The notes beneath the pieces were generated by a model. The model made no database searches. It was given only the letters and a program-made list of their open reading frames with translations, and was not told the DNA's origin. The position numbers and the translations under genes are program-made. This document shows, piece by piece, positions 6,182 through 14,711 of a DNA stretch of 30,135 bases (positions within the stretch are counted from its first letter, which is position 1; each line of letters begins with the position of its first letter). This stretch comes from an uncultured Acidiphilium sp. (GTDB taxonomy: Bacteria; Bacillota; Clostridia; Christensenellales; Borkfalkiaceae), in the NCBI GenBank assembly GCA_902495325.1, contig CABUWK010000025.1, positions 1 through 30,135 of the forward strand. Direction: 5' to 3'.

Positions 6182-7715
6182 AAAAAATCTCGCCGCGGTG
6201 AGAGGGCTTGCGGAAAGTCTTTCCCGCGCGAAACTGACGGGGATCACGCTGGATTCTTTTACCGGCGAAGCGGTTTTCGACTATATCAGCGACGCCGCCG
6301 TCACCGACGGGGAAAAAGAAAAAATCGCCGCATATCTGCGGGGAAAGGTCCCTCCCTCGGTCACGAAAGTCGCCGTCCGCGTGACGAAGATCGTCGCGGA
6401 CGAAGAGCTTGCGGTGAACGCCGCTTACGATTTCGTTACGAAAAATTTCATGTCGATCGCAAGATCGGTAAAAAAGAGCGATTTTTCCGCCGAGCTGAAA
6501 GACGGACGAGGAAGAGTGACCGCCCGCGTGAACAGCGACGTGTATGCCTATTTTACGGCGAACGGCGTGGCGGATCGGATCTGCGCCCGTCTCGAAGAAA
6601 CGTTCTGCGATGCCTTTACCGTAACGGCGGAAGACAGCGGAAAGGCGGAAGAGATCCGTGCCGATCTTCTGAAAGATAAGGTGAATCCGTCCGATGTGGA
6701 AACCATCCGTTTCCGGACTTTCCGTTTTTCCGACGCGGTGAAACTGTGGGGCGAAGAGCTCGGCGATACCGCCGTTTACATTGCGGACAGCGGGCTTTGC
6801 GGCGGGGAAGCGACTTTTGCCGGAAAGGTCGCGGCGATCAGTCAGAAAGAAACAAAAACGGGGAAACCCTTTTTCATCCTCGATCTCGACGATACGACGG
6901 GCAGGCTTGCCTGCAAAGTGTTCATGACGAAGGAGAAAGAGGTGAAAATCCAGAAGATCAACGTCGGGTCGGAGATTGCCGTGCGCGGGGATTTAAGTTC
7001 CTTCAACGGACAGCCGAGTTTCCGCGTCGCCGACCTTTCCTTCTGCAAGTTTCCCGAAAATTTCGTGCCGGAAGAAAGACCTTCGAAAGGGGTCCCTTCC
7101 GAATATTCCTGCGTGTTTCCGGAACCGCTTACCGAGTCGGTGCAGAGCGATTTTCTGACCGAAGCGAGACCGGTTCCCGAATGCCTGATCGGAAAAACGT
7201 TCGTCGTTGCGGATATCGAAACGACGGGGCTTTCCGTGAACGACGGAGACAAAGTGACGGAGATCGGCGCCGTGAAGATCGAAAACGGCAGGATCACCGA
7301 AAAATTCCAGACGCTGATCGATCCCGAGCGGAAGATCAGCGAAGAGATCACCGCGCTCACCGGCATTGACAACGGCATGGTTGCGGGCAAGCCCGTTTTC
7401 GCGCAGGCTTTTCCGGACTTTTTCAGGTTTACCGACGGTTGTTCCCTCGTGTTTCATAACGCAGAATTCGATTATCGGTTTTTAAGAACGATGGCAAGAC
7501 CCATCGGGTATAAGTGGGAACATCCCGTTTACGATACCATGCTCATCTCGCGGGAGCTTCTGCCCCGCCTGAAAAACCATAAACTGAATACGGTGTGCGA
7601 GTATTTCCGCATCGAATTTCTTCATCACCGCGCTCTTTCGGACGCGCACGCCACGGCGAAACTCTTTCTCGAGCTCGTCGCGATGAAGAACGCCTTGCCC
7701 GATCCTTCGATGTGA
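6156..7715 (+). CDS. PolC-like protein reduced to N-terminal, OB and 3'-5' exonuclease parts
   Basis: A 519-residue protein in the usual polC position between ispG and rimP. Residues 1 to about 210 resemble the PolC N-terminal region. About 220-310 are an OB-fold with Thr-Gly-Lys-Pro-Phe-Phe-Ile-Leu-Asp-Leu. About 345-510 are a DEDDh exonuclease with intact catalytic residues D353, E355, D439, H491 and D496. Full PolC has about 1,400 residues, with the exonuclease inserted in a PHP domain followed by the polymerase; here the frame stops right after the exonuclease and nothing PolC-like follows in any frame. The start is TTG at 6156 with AAAGGA 11 bases upstream, overlapping ispG by 26 bases; an in-frame GTG 13 codons later is an alternative. 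It may proofread or process DNA or RNA in trans. Domain calls are by recognition. Confidence 0.82.
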   Translation: MSTQTEESKKNLAAVRGLAESLSRAKLTGITLDSFTGEAVFDYISDAAVTDGEKEKIAAYLRGKVPPSVTKVAVRVTKIVADEELAVNAAYDFVTKNFMSIARSVKKSDFSAELKDGRGRVTARVNSDVYAYFTANGVADRICARLEETFCDAFTVTAEDSGKAEEIRADLLKDKVNPSDVETIRFRTFRFSDAVKLWGEELGDTAVYIADSGLCGGEATFAGKVAAISQKETKTGKPFFILDLDDTTGRLACKVFMTKEKEVKIQKINVGSEIAVRGDLSSFNGQPSFRVADLSFCKFPENFVPEERPSKGVPSEYSCVFPEPLTESVQSDFLTEARPVPECLIGKTFVVADIETTGLSVNDGDKVTEIGAVKIENGRITEKFQTLIDPERKISEEITALTGIDNGMVAGKPVFAQAFPDFFRFTDGCSLVFHNAEFDYRFLRTMARPIGYKWEHPVYDTMLISRELLPRLKNHKLNTVCEYFRIEFLHHRALSDAHATAKLFLELVAMKNALPDPSM

Positions 7716-7737
7716 CGATCCGGTTTGCGTCAGGCGG

Positions 7738-7759
7738 TTTGCCCGATTTTCCGGGCAAA
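7738..7759 (+). other. Hairpin after the PolC-like gene
   Basis: TTTGCCCG (7738-7745) pairs perfectly with CGGGCAAA (7752-7759) across a 6-base loop, 23 bases after the stop. It lacks a T run directly after it, so termination is uncertain; it may protect the 3' end of the message. Confidence 0.5.
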
Positions 7760-7815
7760 ACGGAGCGCTTTTGCGGAAAAATCTGTTTTAAACGAAGGAA
7801 AACCGCTCAAATTAC

Positions 7816-7844
7816 TTGCAAAACGCAAAAAAAAGTGTTATAAT
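7816..7844 (+). promoter_or_regulatory. Sigma-A promoter of the rimP-nusA-infB operon
   Basis: TTGCAA (7816-7821), a 17-base spacer and a perfect TATAAT (7839-7844). The predicted start near 7851 leaves a 128-base leader before rimP. The leader holds a short GGAAG/CTTCC hairpin (7929-7944) followed by CCCTTTTA, which is weakly terminator-like. No known leader motif was recognised. Confidence 0.8.
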
Positions 7845-7978
7845 GAAGACACTGAATATGATTTACTTGTATTGAGGGTGGTTGCGTGCCGCTCTCAAAT
7901 TTTTATGTAAGGGGTTCGCGGGGCGGACGGAAGGGTTTTCTTCCCCCTTTTACGCGGACAAAATCAAGGAGACGGTTT

Positions 7979-8443
7979 ATGAAATTCATCGCAACGGAAG
8001 AGATCGAAAAAGCGATTTTACCGAAAGCGGAAGAGATGGGGCTCGAGATTTTCGGGGTCGAAACCAAACTCGGCAGAAATCCCTCTCTCACGGTCTTCGT
8101 CGATAAAAAGGAAGGCGGGATCGACATCGATACCGTGGAAGCCTTTCACAATGCGATCGACGGGCTGCTCGACGAGATCGACGCGTCTTCCGGCGCGGCG
8201 TACACGCTGAACGTTTCCAGCCCAGGTCTCGACAGACCGCTGAAAACCGAACGCGACTTCGAGCGCGCTCTCGGCGAAGAGGTGGAAGTGAAACTGTTCG
8301 CCCCCATGACGGGCAGAAAAAATTTCGAATGCGTGCTCACGGGATACGACAAAAACAACGTCACGCTGAAAGAAGGGGAGAAGGAATTCAAAGTGCCCCT
8401 CAATAAAATCGCAAAAATCAATCGGGCGATCAAGTTCGAATAA
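7979..8443 (+). CDS. rimP: Ribosome maturation factor RimP
   Basis: Cytoplasmic factor needed for late maturation of the 30S subunit. The protein has 154 residues with the RimP layout: an N-terminal alpha/beta domain containing Gly-Leu-Glu-Ile-Phe-Gly-Val-Glu, the conserved Asn-Val-Ser-Ser-Pro-Gly-Leu-Asp-Arg-Pro-Leu segment in the middle (about 77-87), and a C-terminal SH3-like beta domain from about 95. The ATG at 7979 has AAGGAG (7966-7971) seven bases upstream; the frame is open for 31 codons before it, but they overlap the leader and look non-coding. It is first in the translation-factor operon, with nusA starting 23 bases after its stop, as in most bacteria. Confidence 0.95.
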   Translation: MKFIATEEIEKAILPKAEEMGLEIFGVETKLGRNPSLTVFVDKKEGGIDIDTVEAFHNAIDGLLDEIDASSGAAYTLNVSSPGLDRPLKTERDFERALGEEVEVKLFAPMTGRKNFECVLTGYDKNNVTLKEGEKEFKVPLNKIAKINRAIKFE

Positions 8444-8466
8444 TCGGAATATAAAGGAGATTTACG

Positions 8467-9588
8467 ATGATCAATAAGGATTTCTTTCTGGCGATGGAAG
8501 AACTCGACACGGAAAAAGGGATCAAGCCGGAGATATTAATCGAAACCTTAAAAAACGCTCTCGTCTGCGCCTATAAAAAACAATCGGGAGACGCGAGCGA
8601 CGTCGAGATCGATATGAATCCGGAGAAAAAATCGGTCAGGTTCTACGCGCTGAAAACGGTCGTGGACGAAGTGAACGACTTCGATAAGGAAATTTCGCTG
8701 GAAGAGGCGAGAGAGATCAGAAAGACGTACAAAACGGGGGACACGGTAAAAATCGAATTCGTTCCCAAGGAATTCGGCCGTATCGCCGCGCAGACCGCGA
8801 AACAGGTGCTTATGCAGAAGTTCCGCGAGACGGAGCGCGACAATACGCTTGCCCAGTTCGAGGATAAAGAGGACGAGATCAAAACGTGCACCGTCCGCCG
8901 CATCGACGAGAAAAACGTTTACGTGGAGATCGGCGCCGGCGAAGTGGAAGCAGTCATGCTTCCGCAGGATCAGGTCCCGGGCGAAACCTACAACGTGAAC
9001 GATAAGCTCACGGTTTACGTGAAAAAGGTCAAGAGCATGGGCAAAAACGCTCAGATCCTCGTTTCGAGAACGGCACCCGGTCTCGTGAAGAGACTGTTCG
9101 AAAACGTGGTGCCCGAAATGGCGCAGGGGATCGTGACCGTGAAAGCCGTTGCGAGAGAGGCGGGACAGAGAACGAAGATCGCCATCTGCAGCAACGATCC
9201 CAACGTGGACGCCGTCGGCGCGTGCGTCGGCAATAAGGGAATGCGCGTGAACGAGGTCGTGAGAGAGCTGAACGGCGAAAAGATCGACATCGTTCTCTGG
9301 AGCGAAGATCCCCTCGAATTCATCGCGAAATCCCTTTCTCCCGCAAAGGTTCTGAAAGTCAGCGCGATCGAAGGAGAAAAGGTGGCGAGAGTCGTCGTTC
9401 CGGACGATAAACTTTCTCTCGCGATCGGCAGAGACGGTCAGAATGCCCGCCTCGCGGCGAGACTGACCGGCTGGAAGATCGACGTGAAGAGCGAATCGAA
9501 AGCCGCCCTCGAAGACGCGCAGAACGCCGCGCTCGAGGAAGAAACGGAAGAATTCGGACAGGAAGAAACCGAATCCGAAGAGAAATAA
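8467..9588 (+). CDS. nusA: Transcription termination/antitermination protein NusA
   Basis: RNA polymerase-associated elongation factor that modulates pausing, intrinsic termination and antitermination. At 373 residues it has the short Gram-positive form: N-terminal RNAP-binding domain (about 1-130), S1 domain (about 135-200, with Val-Tyr-Val-Glu-Ile-Gly), then two KH domains (about 205-345) containing Gly-Asn-Lys-Gly-Met-Arg-Val and Ala-Ile-Gly-Arg-Asp-Gly-Gln-Asn-Ala-Arg-Leu. The proteobacterial C-terminal acidic repeats are absent, but the last 25 residues are very rich in Glu. AAAGGAG precedes the ATG. It lies between rimP and ylxR in the conserved order. Confidence 0.96.
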   Translation: MINKDFFLAMEELDTEKGIKPEILIETLKNALVCAYKKQSGDASDVEIDMNPEKKSVRFYALKTVVDEVNDFDKEISLEEAREIRKTYKTGDTVKIEFVPKEFGRIAAQTAKQVLMQKFRETERDNTLAQFEDKEDEIKTCTVRRIDEKNVYVEIGAGEVEAVMLPQDQVPGETYNVNDKLTVYVKKVKSMGKNAQILVSRTAPGLVKRLFENVVPEMAQGIVTVKAVAREAGQRTKIAICSNDPNVDAVGACVGNKGMRVNEVVRELNGEKIDIVLWSEDPLEFIAKSLSPAKVLKVSAIEGEKVARVVVPDDKLSLAIGRDGQNARLAARLTGWKIDVKSESKAALEDAQNAALEEETEEFGQEETESEEK

Positions 9589-9659
9589 TTTACCCCGGGC
9601 GTTCCTTATCCGCCATGGCGCGGGAAAGGGATCGTCGGGACAGAAATCCGGGAGAATTT

Positions 9660-9932
9660 ATGGCAGAAAAAAGAGTTCCGCAAAGAACCTGTATCGCATG
9701 TCGTAAAGAATTTGACAAAAAAGAGCTTTATCGGATCGTAAGGACGAAGGAAGGAACGTTTTTCCTCGACAAAACGGGAAAGGCGGACGGCAGGGGCGCA
9801 TACCTCTGCAAAAGTCCGGAGTGCTATGCAAAGCTTGCGAAGTACCGCCTGCTTGACAGGACGTTCCGTCAGTCCGTGTCCGAAGAAGTTTATCGTACGA
9901 TCGGGGAGGGTATCCTTGGAGAAACGAAGTAA
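9660..9932 (+). CDS. ylxR: YlxR/RnpM family RNA-binding protein
   Basis: A 90-residue basic protein of the YlxR (DUF448) family, described in Bacillus as an RNase P-binding modulator (RnpM). It shows the family pattern Arg-Thr-Cys-Ile-Ala-Cys-Arg near residues 9-15, Leu-Tyr-Arg-Ile-Val-Arg, and Gly-Arg-Gly-Ala-Tyr-Leu-Cys with a following Cys. I chose the ATG at 9660 because it follows GGGAGA and starts just before the conserved block. An ATG at 9615 in the same frame would add 15 charged residues not expected in the family. The 3' end overlaps ylxQ by 17 bases. Confidence 0.92.
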   Translation: MAEKRVPQRTCIACRKEFDKKELYRIVRTKEGTFFLDKTGKADGRGAYLCKSPECYAKLAKYRLLDRTFRQSVSEEVYRTIGEGILGETK

Positions 9933-10248
9933 GATCTGCGCCTATCTCGGCTTTGCGATCAAAGCGAGGAAATTCCGGGGCGGGCTGAATACGATCGCAA
10001 CGATAAAAAAGGGAGTTTATCTCATTCTCGTATGTAAAACGGCGTCGGAGAACACCGTAAAAGAAGGGATCAAGGCGGCGGAGAAGTTCCGATGCCCCGC
10101 TTTTAAAACTTCGGCGCAGACGCTGGAAGAGATGACGAACGTTCCGAATGTAAAAATTGCCGCCGTGACGGAGAGAAATCTGGCGGACGCGATAGTGAAA
10201 AATTCCGGAGACGAGATTACGGGTTTAACGGGAGGCCATAAGATTTAA
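9916..10248 (+). CDS. ylxQ: YlxQ, ribosomal L7Ae-like RNA-binding protein
   Basis: A 110-residue protein of the L7Ae/L30e/YlxQ fold, which in relatives binds kink-turn RNA. Family marks are Tyr-Leu-Gly-Phe-Ala-Ile-Lys-Ala near the start, Lys-Gly-Val-Tyr-Leu-Ile-Leu-Val-Cys in the middle, and a C-terminal Val-Thr-Glu-Arg-Asn-Leu-Ala-Asp-Ala-Ile. The likely start is a TTG at 9916, five bases after GGGGAGGG (9903-9910) and inside the end of ylxR; earlier in-frame codons would read through ylxR. infB begins one base after the stop. The cellular role is poorly known, but the position between ylxR and infB is conserved in Bacillota. Confidence 0.9.
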   Translation: MEKRSKICAYLGFAIKARKFRGGLNTIATIKKGVYLILVCKTASENTVKEGIKAAEKFRCPAFKTSAQTLEEMTNVPNVKIAAVTERNLADAIVKNSGDEITGLTGGHKI

Positions 10249-10249
10249 T

Positions 10250-13200
10250 ATGGAAGAAAAGAGAGAAGACATTTTCAAAAACTTAAAGAAGATCAACGCG
10301 ATTTCCGGCGAGATCGAAGGGCTGAAGGAAAAAGTCAGAGCGATCGGCAGCGAGGCTGCCGCGATCGGCAAACGCATTGCGCAGAAAGATCGCGAACTGA
10401 AAGCCGCCGAAGCGGAGAGAAGAGAGAGGGAAGAAGCGGAAGCCCGTGCGGCGGAAGCCGACGGATCGTTCGCGGAGACTCCCGCCGAAGAACAGGAAAT
10501 TCCCGCAAAGGCGGAAACGCCCGCTCCCGAAGCGAATGCCGCCCCGGAGAAGGAGAAAGTTCCGGCAAAGGAAGAATCTCCCGTCGCGGAAAAGAAAAAC
10601 ACGAAAAAACCCGTAAAGGCAGAAAAGGAAGAAGTCCCCGCCGCGGAAGAAAAGAAGGATGTTCCCGTAAAGGAAACGTCCGTCGTTTCCGAACCCGTAA
10701 AGGAAGAAAAAGAGGTCGTCGCGGAGAAAAAGCCGGAAGAGGCGAAGCCCGAGGCGCCTGCGAAAGAGGCGAAAAAAGAACCCGCGAAGGAAGCCGTTAA
10801 GGAAGTAAAGGCGGAAGCTCCCGCAGAAAAACCCGCCGTGAAAGAACCCGCAAAAGAAAACGACGAAAACAAACCTTCGGACAAAAAGGCGAAGGCGGAA
10901 AAGCCGGCGGATAAAGAAAAAAATACGGACGAGGCAAAACCCGCCGCAAAAGGGGAAGAGAAGAAGCCCGATCCCGTGATGGACGAAAAAGCGAAGAGGG
11001 AAGCCCGCAGAAAAGCGGTGGAAGAGGCTCAGGCAAGAGCCCTTGCCGAAGCGAGAGCGAAAATTCTCGAACAGAAGAGAAAAGAAGCGATCGCGCGCGG
11101 CGAAGATCCCAATCTCGTGAAACTCCCGAGCCAGCAGCCGAGAAGCGAACAGACGAGATCGCGCACCGTTTACGGGAAAGACGGCAAACCCCAGACCCGC
11201 AGAGAATACGTCCCGCAGGACGGAGCGAGAAGAGGGGACAGACCGCAGAGACCGAACGGAACCGCAGGGGGAAATTTCCAGAGAGGGCCGAGACCGGCAG
11301 GCGCGGGATTCGCTAAAAAGCCCGTCGAGGTCACGTTCGTACCCAAGGATACGGGCAAGACGTTCGGCAATAAAAAGAAGAGCAGCGAAAAGAGTTACGA
11401 CGACAAGAAGTCTCTCAACAAAAAATCGCTTATCAAAACGCAGGTCAGCGTAGAGGATTTCGACGAAAACAAGACCGGATACAGAAAGCTTCGCGTTAAA
11501 AAGGATAAAAAGGCGGAGCAGTCTCAGACGATCAAAATCGAAAAAGCGGTCATCAACAAAGAGATCATCCCCATTAAAGAGCTTTCCGAAAAACTCGGCA
11601 TTTCGGCGATCGAGATCACGAAGAAACTCTTTAAAGAGGGTATCATGAAAACCATCAACGACTCCGTGGATTACGATACCGCCGGCGTTATCGCCGCGGA
11701 TCTCGGCATCGAGCTCGAACTGAAGATGGATAAGACGGCGGAAGACGTTCTGAACGAAGCGTTCGACGCGGCAACCGATCCGGAAGAGAATCTCGTGAAG
11801 CGTCCGCCGGTCGTCACCGTGATGGGACACGTCGACCACGGCAAGACCTCTCTGCTCGACCGCATCAGAAGCGCGAACGTCACCGCGACGGAAGCGGGCG
11901 GCATCACGCAGCACATCGGCGCGTACACCGTGTCCGTCAACGGCGAAAAGATCACTTTCCTCGACACCCCCGGTCACGCGGCGTTTACCGCCATGCGTCA
12001 GCGCGGCGCGCAGATCACCGATATTGCGGTCATCGTGATCGCCGCGGACGACGGCATCATGCCGCAGACGATCGAAGCCATTCACCACGCGCAGGCGGCA
12101 GGCGTTTCCATCATCGTTGCGGCAAACAAGATCGATAAGCCGCAGGCGGATATCGAGAAGGTGAAGAAACAGCTTGCCGATCAGTCCGTTCTCGTGGAAG
12201 AATGGGGCGGCGACGTCGCTCTCGTTCCCGTTTCCGCAAAGACGGGCGAGGGGATCGACAGCCTTCTCGAGACCATCGTTTTAACGGCGGACGTGAAGGA
12301 ACTGAAAGCAAACCCGAACAGACCGGCAAAAGGCGCGATCATCGAAGCCAAGCTCGACAAGGGCAAAGGTCCCGTCGCGACGGTGCTTATCCAGAACGGT
12401 ACGCTCCATACGGGCGATAACCTCGTTGCGGGCACGATCACCGGCAGGGTGAGAGCGATGATAGACGACAAGGGCAGAAACGTGAAAGAAGCGGGTCCGT
12501 CCATGGCGGTATCCATTCTCGGCTTGGAGGAAGTTCCGAACGCGGGCGATTCCATCTTCGCGGTGGAACAGGATAAACTTTCCAAGCTCGTCGCGCAGGA
12601 GAGAAAGAACAAAGAGAGAGAGGAAATGATCAAGCAGACGCAGAAAGTGTCTCTGGACGATCTCTTCTCCAAGATTTCGGACGGCAACTTAAAGGCACTG
12701 AACATTCTGATCAAAGCGGACGTTCAGGGTTCGGTGGAAGCGGTGAAGCAATCTCTTTCCGAACTTTCCAACGAAGAAGTCAAAGTCAACGTGGTGCATG
12801 CGGGCGTCGGCGCGATCAATGAAACGGACGTCATGCTTGCCGATTCGTCCAACGCGATCATCATCGGGTTCAACGTCCGCCCGGATTCCAAGGCGAAAGC
12901 CCTGGCGGAAAGAAGCAAAGTGGACGTTCGCCTGTACCGTATCATTTACGAGGCGATCGACGACGTGACGAACGCGATGAAGGGTCTTATTTCTCCCAAA
13001 ACGCACGAAACCTACATGGGCAAAGCGGAAGTCCGCCAGACGTTCAAAATCACGGGCGTCGGGATGGTTGCAGGCTGCTATGTGACGGAAGGCAAGATCG
13101 TGAGAAACGGAAAACTCCGCATTTATCGCGACGACGTGATGATCTGCGAAGGCAACGTCAATCAGTTAAAGAGATTCAAAGACGACGTGAAAGAAGTTTC

Positions 13201-13300
13201 GCAGGGCTTTGAATGCGGTATTTCCATCGAAAACTTCAACGATATCAAAGTGGGAGATTTCATCGAAAGCTATATCATCGAGGTCAAACCCGTCGTATAA
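10250..13300 (+). CDS. infB: Translation initiation factor IF-2
   Basis: GTPase that brings initiator fMet-tRNA to the 30S subunit and promotes 70S formation. The protein has 1,016 residues, larger than the Bacillus form (about 716), because of a long low-complexity N-terminal part. Residues about 50-290 are dominated by Lys, Glu, Ala and Pro repeats; about 300-385 are Arg/Gly/Lys-rich. The IF2-N domain (Ile-Pro-Ile-Lys-Glu-Leu) begins near 440. The G domain has G1 Gly-His-Val-Asp-His-Gly-Lys-Thr at 526-533, G3 Asp-Thr-Pro-Gly-His from 572 and G4 Asn-Lys-Ile-Asp at 626-629. Domains II, III and IV fill the rest. GGAGG overlaps the end of ylxQ. The extension looks disordered rather than frameshifted. 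Confidence 0.97.
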   Translation: MEEKREDIFKNLKKINAISGEIEGLKEKVRAIGSEAAAIGKRIAQKDRELKAAEAERREREEAEARAAEADGSFAETPAEEQEIPAKAETPAPEANAAPEKEKVPAKEESPVAEKKNTKKPVKAEKEEVPAAEEKKDVPVKETSVVSEPVKEEKEVVAEKKPEEAKPEAPAKEAKKEPAKEAVKEVKAEAPAEKPAVKEPAKENDENKPSDKKAKAEKPADKEKNTDEAKPAAKGEEKKPDPVMDEKAKREARRKAVEEAQARALAEARAKILEQKRKEAIARGEDPNLVKLPSQQPRSEQTRSRTVYGKDGKPQTRREYVPQDGARRGDRPQRPNGTAGGNFQRGPRPAGAGFAKKPVEVTFVPKDTGKTFGNKKKSSEKSYDDKKSLNKKSLIKTQVSVEDFDENKTGYRKLRVKKDKKAEQSQTIKIEKAVINKEIIPIKELSEKLGISAIEITKKLFKEGIMKTINDSVDYDTAGVIAADLGIELELKMDKTAEDVLNEAFDAATDPEENLVKRPPVVTVMGHVDHGKTSLLDRIRSANVTATEAGGITQHIGAYTVSVNGEKITFLDTPGHAAFTAMRQRGAQITDIAVIVIAADDGIMPQTIEAIHHAQAAGVSIIVAANKIDKPQADIEKVKKQLADQSVLVEEWGGDVALVPVSAKTGEGIDSLLETIVLTADVKELKANPNRPAKGAIIEAKLDKGKGPVATVLIQNGTLHTGDNLVAGTITGRVRAMIDDKGRNVKEAGPSMAVSILGLEEVPNAGDSIFAVEQDKLSKLVAQERKNKEREEMIKQTQKVSLDDLFSKISDGNLKALNILIKADVQGSVEAVKQSLSELSNEEVKVNVVHAGVGAINETDVMLADSSNAIIIGFNVRPDSKAKALAERSKVDVRLYRIIYEAIDDVTNAMKGLISPKTHETYMGKAEVRQTFKITGVGMVAGCYVTEGKIVRNGKLRIYRDDVMICEGNVNQLKRFKDDVKEVSQGFECGISIENFNDIKVGDFIESYIIEVKPVV

Positions 13301-13322
13301 TACCGGGAATGATGATTTACGA

Positions 13323-13354
13323 GGGCTGACGCGTTTTTTTCGCGCCGCCCTTTT
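13323..13354 (+). terminator. Terminator-like hairpin between infB and rbfA
   Basis: GGGC (13323-13326) pairs with GCCC (13347-13350), and CGCG (13330-13333) with CGCG (13341-13344), around a loop of seven T residues. TTTT follows at 13351-13354. The tail is short, so it may attenuate transcription into rbfA or act as a processing site rather than stop it fully. Confidence 0.45.
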
Positions 13355-13374
13355 CTCGAACAAGGAGACATACC

Positions 13375-13755
13375 ATGAAAGTAAAACGCGAACAGAGACT
13401 GAACAGCGAATTTCAGCGTGAAATTTACGATATATTGAAAAACAAAGTAAAGGATCCCGAGATCTCCGAGATGTTCAGCATTCTCGAGGTCGATACCACC
13501 AACGATTTAAAATACGCGAAGGTTTACGTTTCCGTCTTTTCGACGGACGAAGGCAAACGCGAAGCGACCTTTGCGGCAATTTCCCGCGCGGCGAAGCAGG
13601 TGAGAGGGGAACTTTCCCGCACCATGCACATCCGTACGGTACCTGAGCTTACGTTTATTCTCGATAATTCATCCGTCTACGGGCAGAAGATCGACGAAAT
13701 TTTAAGCAAGATCACTTATTCCGCGGAACCCGGCGAAGAGGGCGAAGACAAATGA
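13375..13755 (+). CDS. rbfA: Ribosome-binding factor A
   Basis: Small cytoplasmic KH-fold protein (126 residues) that binds the 30S subunit and assists 16S 5'-end maturation. Typical segments are the basic N-terminus with Val-Lys-Arg-Glu-Gln-Arg-Leu-Asn-Ser-Glu, Thr-Asn-Asp-Leu-Lys-Tyr-Ala-Lys-Val-Tyr-Val-Ser-Val (residues about 41-53), and Pro-Glu-Leu-Thr-Phe with a downstream Ile-Asp-Glu-Ile-Leu. AAGGAG precedes the ATG. The last bases overlap the next gene in an ATGA junction, so translation of the two is coupled. Only the hairpin described separately intervenes between it and infB. Confidence 0.95.
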   Translation: MKVKREQRLNSEFQREIYDILKNKVKDPEISEMFSILEVDTTNDLKYAKVYVSVFSTDEGKREATFAAISRAAKQVRGELSRTMHIRTVPELTFILDNSSVYGQKIDEILSKITYSAEPGEEGEDK

Positions 13756-14705
13756 CGATCGAAGAATTTGCGGAAAACCTTGCAGGATACGAAAGTTATC
13801 TGATTTTCTGCCACTGCCGCCCGGACGGAGACACGCTCGGGTGCGGTTCGGCGTTACAGGCGGCGCTTCGTTCTCTCGGGAAAAAAGCGGATATGATCTG
13901 CGAATCGGACATTCCCGCCAAGTTTGCCTTTCTCGGGTTTTCGGAAGAGGTGCTGAAACTCGGAGACGTGAAGAGAAAATACGACGCGCATATCGCCGTG
14001 GACTGTTCGGTGGAATCGATGTTCGGCGAAAATTTCACCCTGTTCCGCTCGTGCAGAAATACCTTTCAGATCGATCACCACGTATCCAATTCCCGCTATG
14101 CGAAATTCAATTACGTAAAGGAGACCGCAGCGTGCTGCGAATCGGTTTACCGGCTTATCCTTGCACTCGGGGCGAAGATCGACAAGACGATCGCCGACAG
14201 GCTTCTTCTCGGTATTTCCACCGACACTGGAAATTTCGAACACAGCAACGTGACGGCGGAAACGCTCGCGATCGCTTCCGAACTTGTCGCTCACGGCGCC
14301 GATCTTCACGAGATCGCTTACCGTATGTATAAAAACCAGCCGCTCGCGCGGGCAAAGCTGTATGCGAAAGTCATCGGCGGCATGCGCCTTTATCTGGACG
14401 GCAAAGTCGCATTGATCTCCGTTTTCCGCAAGGATCTCGAAGAGTTCGGCGCGACGAAGGATATGACGGAAGGTTTCATCGATTTTCCCCTTTCGGTCGA
14501 AGGGGTGGAAGTTGCGGTATCTCTTCTCGAAAACGGAAACAATACCTATAAAATAAGTTACAGGAGCAAAGGTAAGGTAGACGTGAACGCCGTGGCGTCC
14601 GCATTCGGCGGCGGCGGGCACAAAATGGCGAGCGGATCCATGCTTTCCGGGTTCTATGAGGACGTGAAAGACAAGATCCTGCGCGAGATCTCTTTTTACC
14701 TTTGA
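13752..14705 (+). CDS. nrnA: DHH/DHHA1 phosphoesterase, NrnA-type oligoribonuclease
   Basis: A 317-residue protein of the DHH family. NrnA in Bacillus degrades nanoRNAs and dephosphorylates pAp; related enzymes hydrolyse cyclic dinucleotides. Metal-binding residues are visible: H21 with D25-G-D27 in the first motif, D108-H109-H110 as the DHH motif, and a C-terminal DHHA1 domain with Gly-Gly-Gly-Gly-His-Lys-Met-Ala-Ser-Gly (286-295). A central Gly-Ile-Ser-Thr-Asp-Thr-Gly-Asn-Phe carries the fourth metal ligand. It starts inside rbfA (ATGA overlap), and truB starts six bases after its stop, which is the usual Bacillota order. No membrane segments are present, unlike GdpP. Confidence 0.93.
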   Translation: MTIEEFAENLAGYESYLIFCHCRPDGDTLGCGSALQAALRSLGKKADMICESDIPAKFAFLGFSEEVLKLGDVKRKYDAHIAVDCSVESMFGENFTLFRSCRNTFQIDHHVSNSRYAKFNYVKETAACCESVYRLILALGAKIDKTIADRLLLGISTDTGNFEHSNVTAETLAIASELVAHGADLHEIAYRMYKNQPLARAKLYAKVIGGMRLYLDGKVALISVFRKDLEEFGATKDMTEGFIDFPLSVEGVEVAVSLLENGNNTYKISYRSKGKVDVNAVASAFGGGGHKMASGSMLSGFYEDVKDKILREISFYL

Positions 14706-14711
14706 CAGGAT

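Noticed and set aside
7725..7910. Small + strand frame after the PolC-like gene, possibly remnant PHP or polymerase coding
   Set aside because: Its translation shows no PHP or polymerase motifs, and it runs across the rimP promoter.
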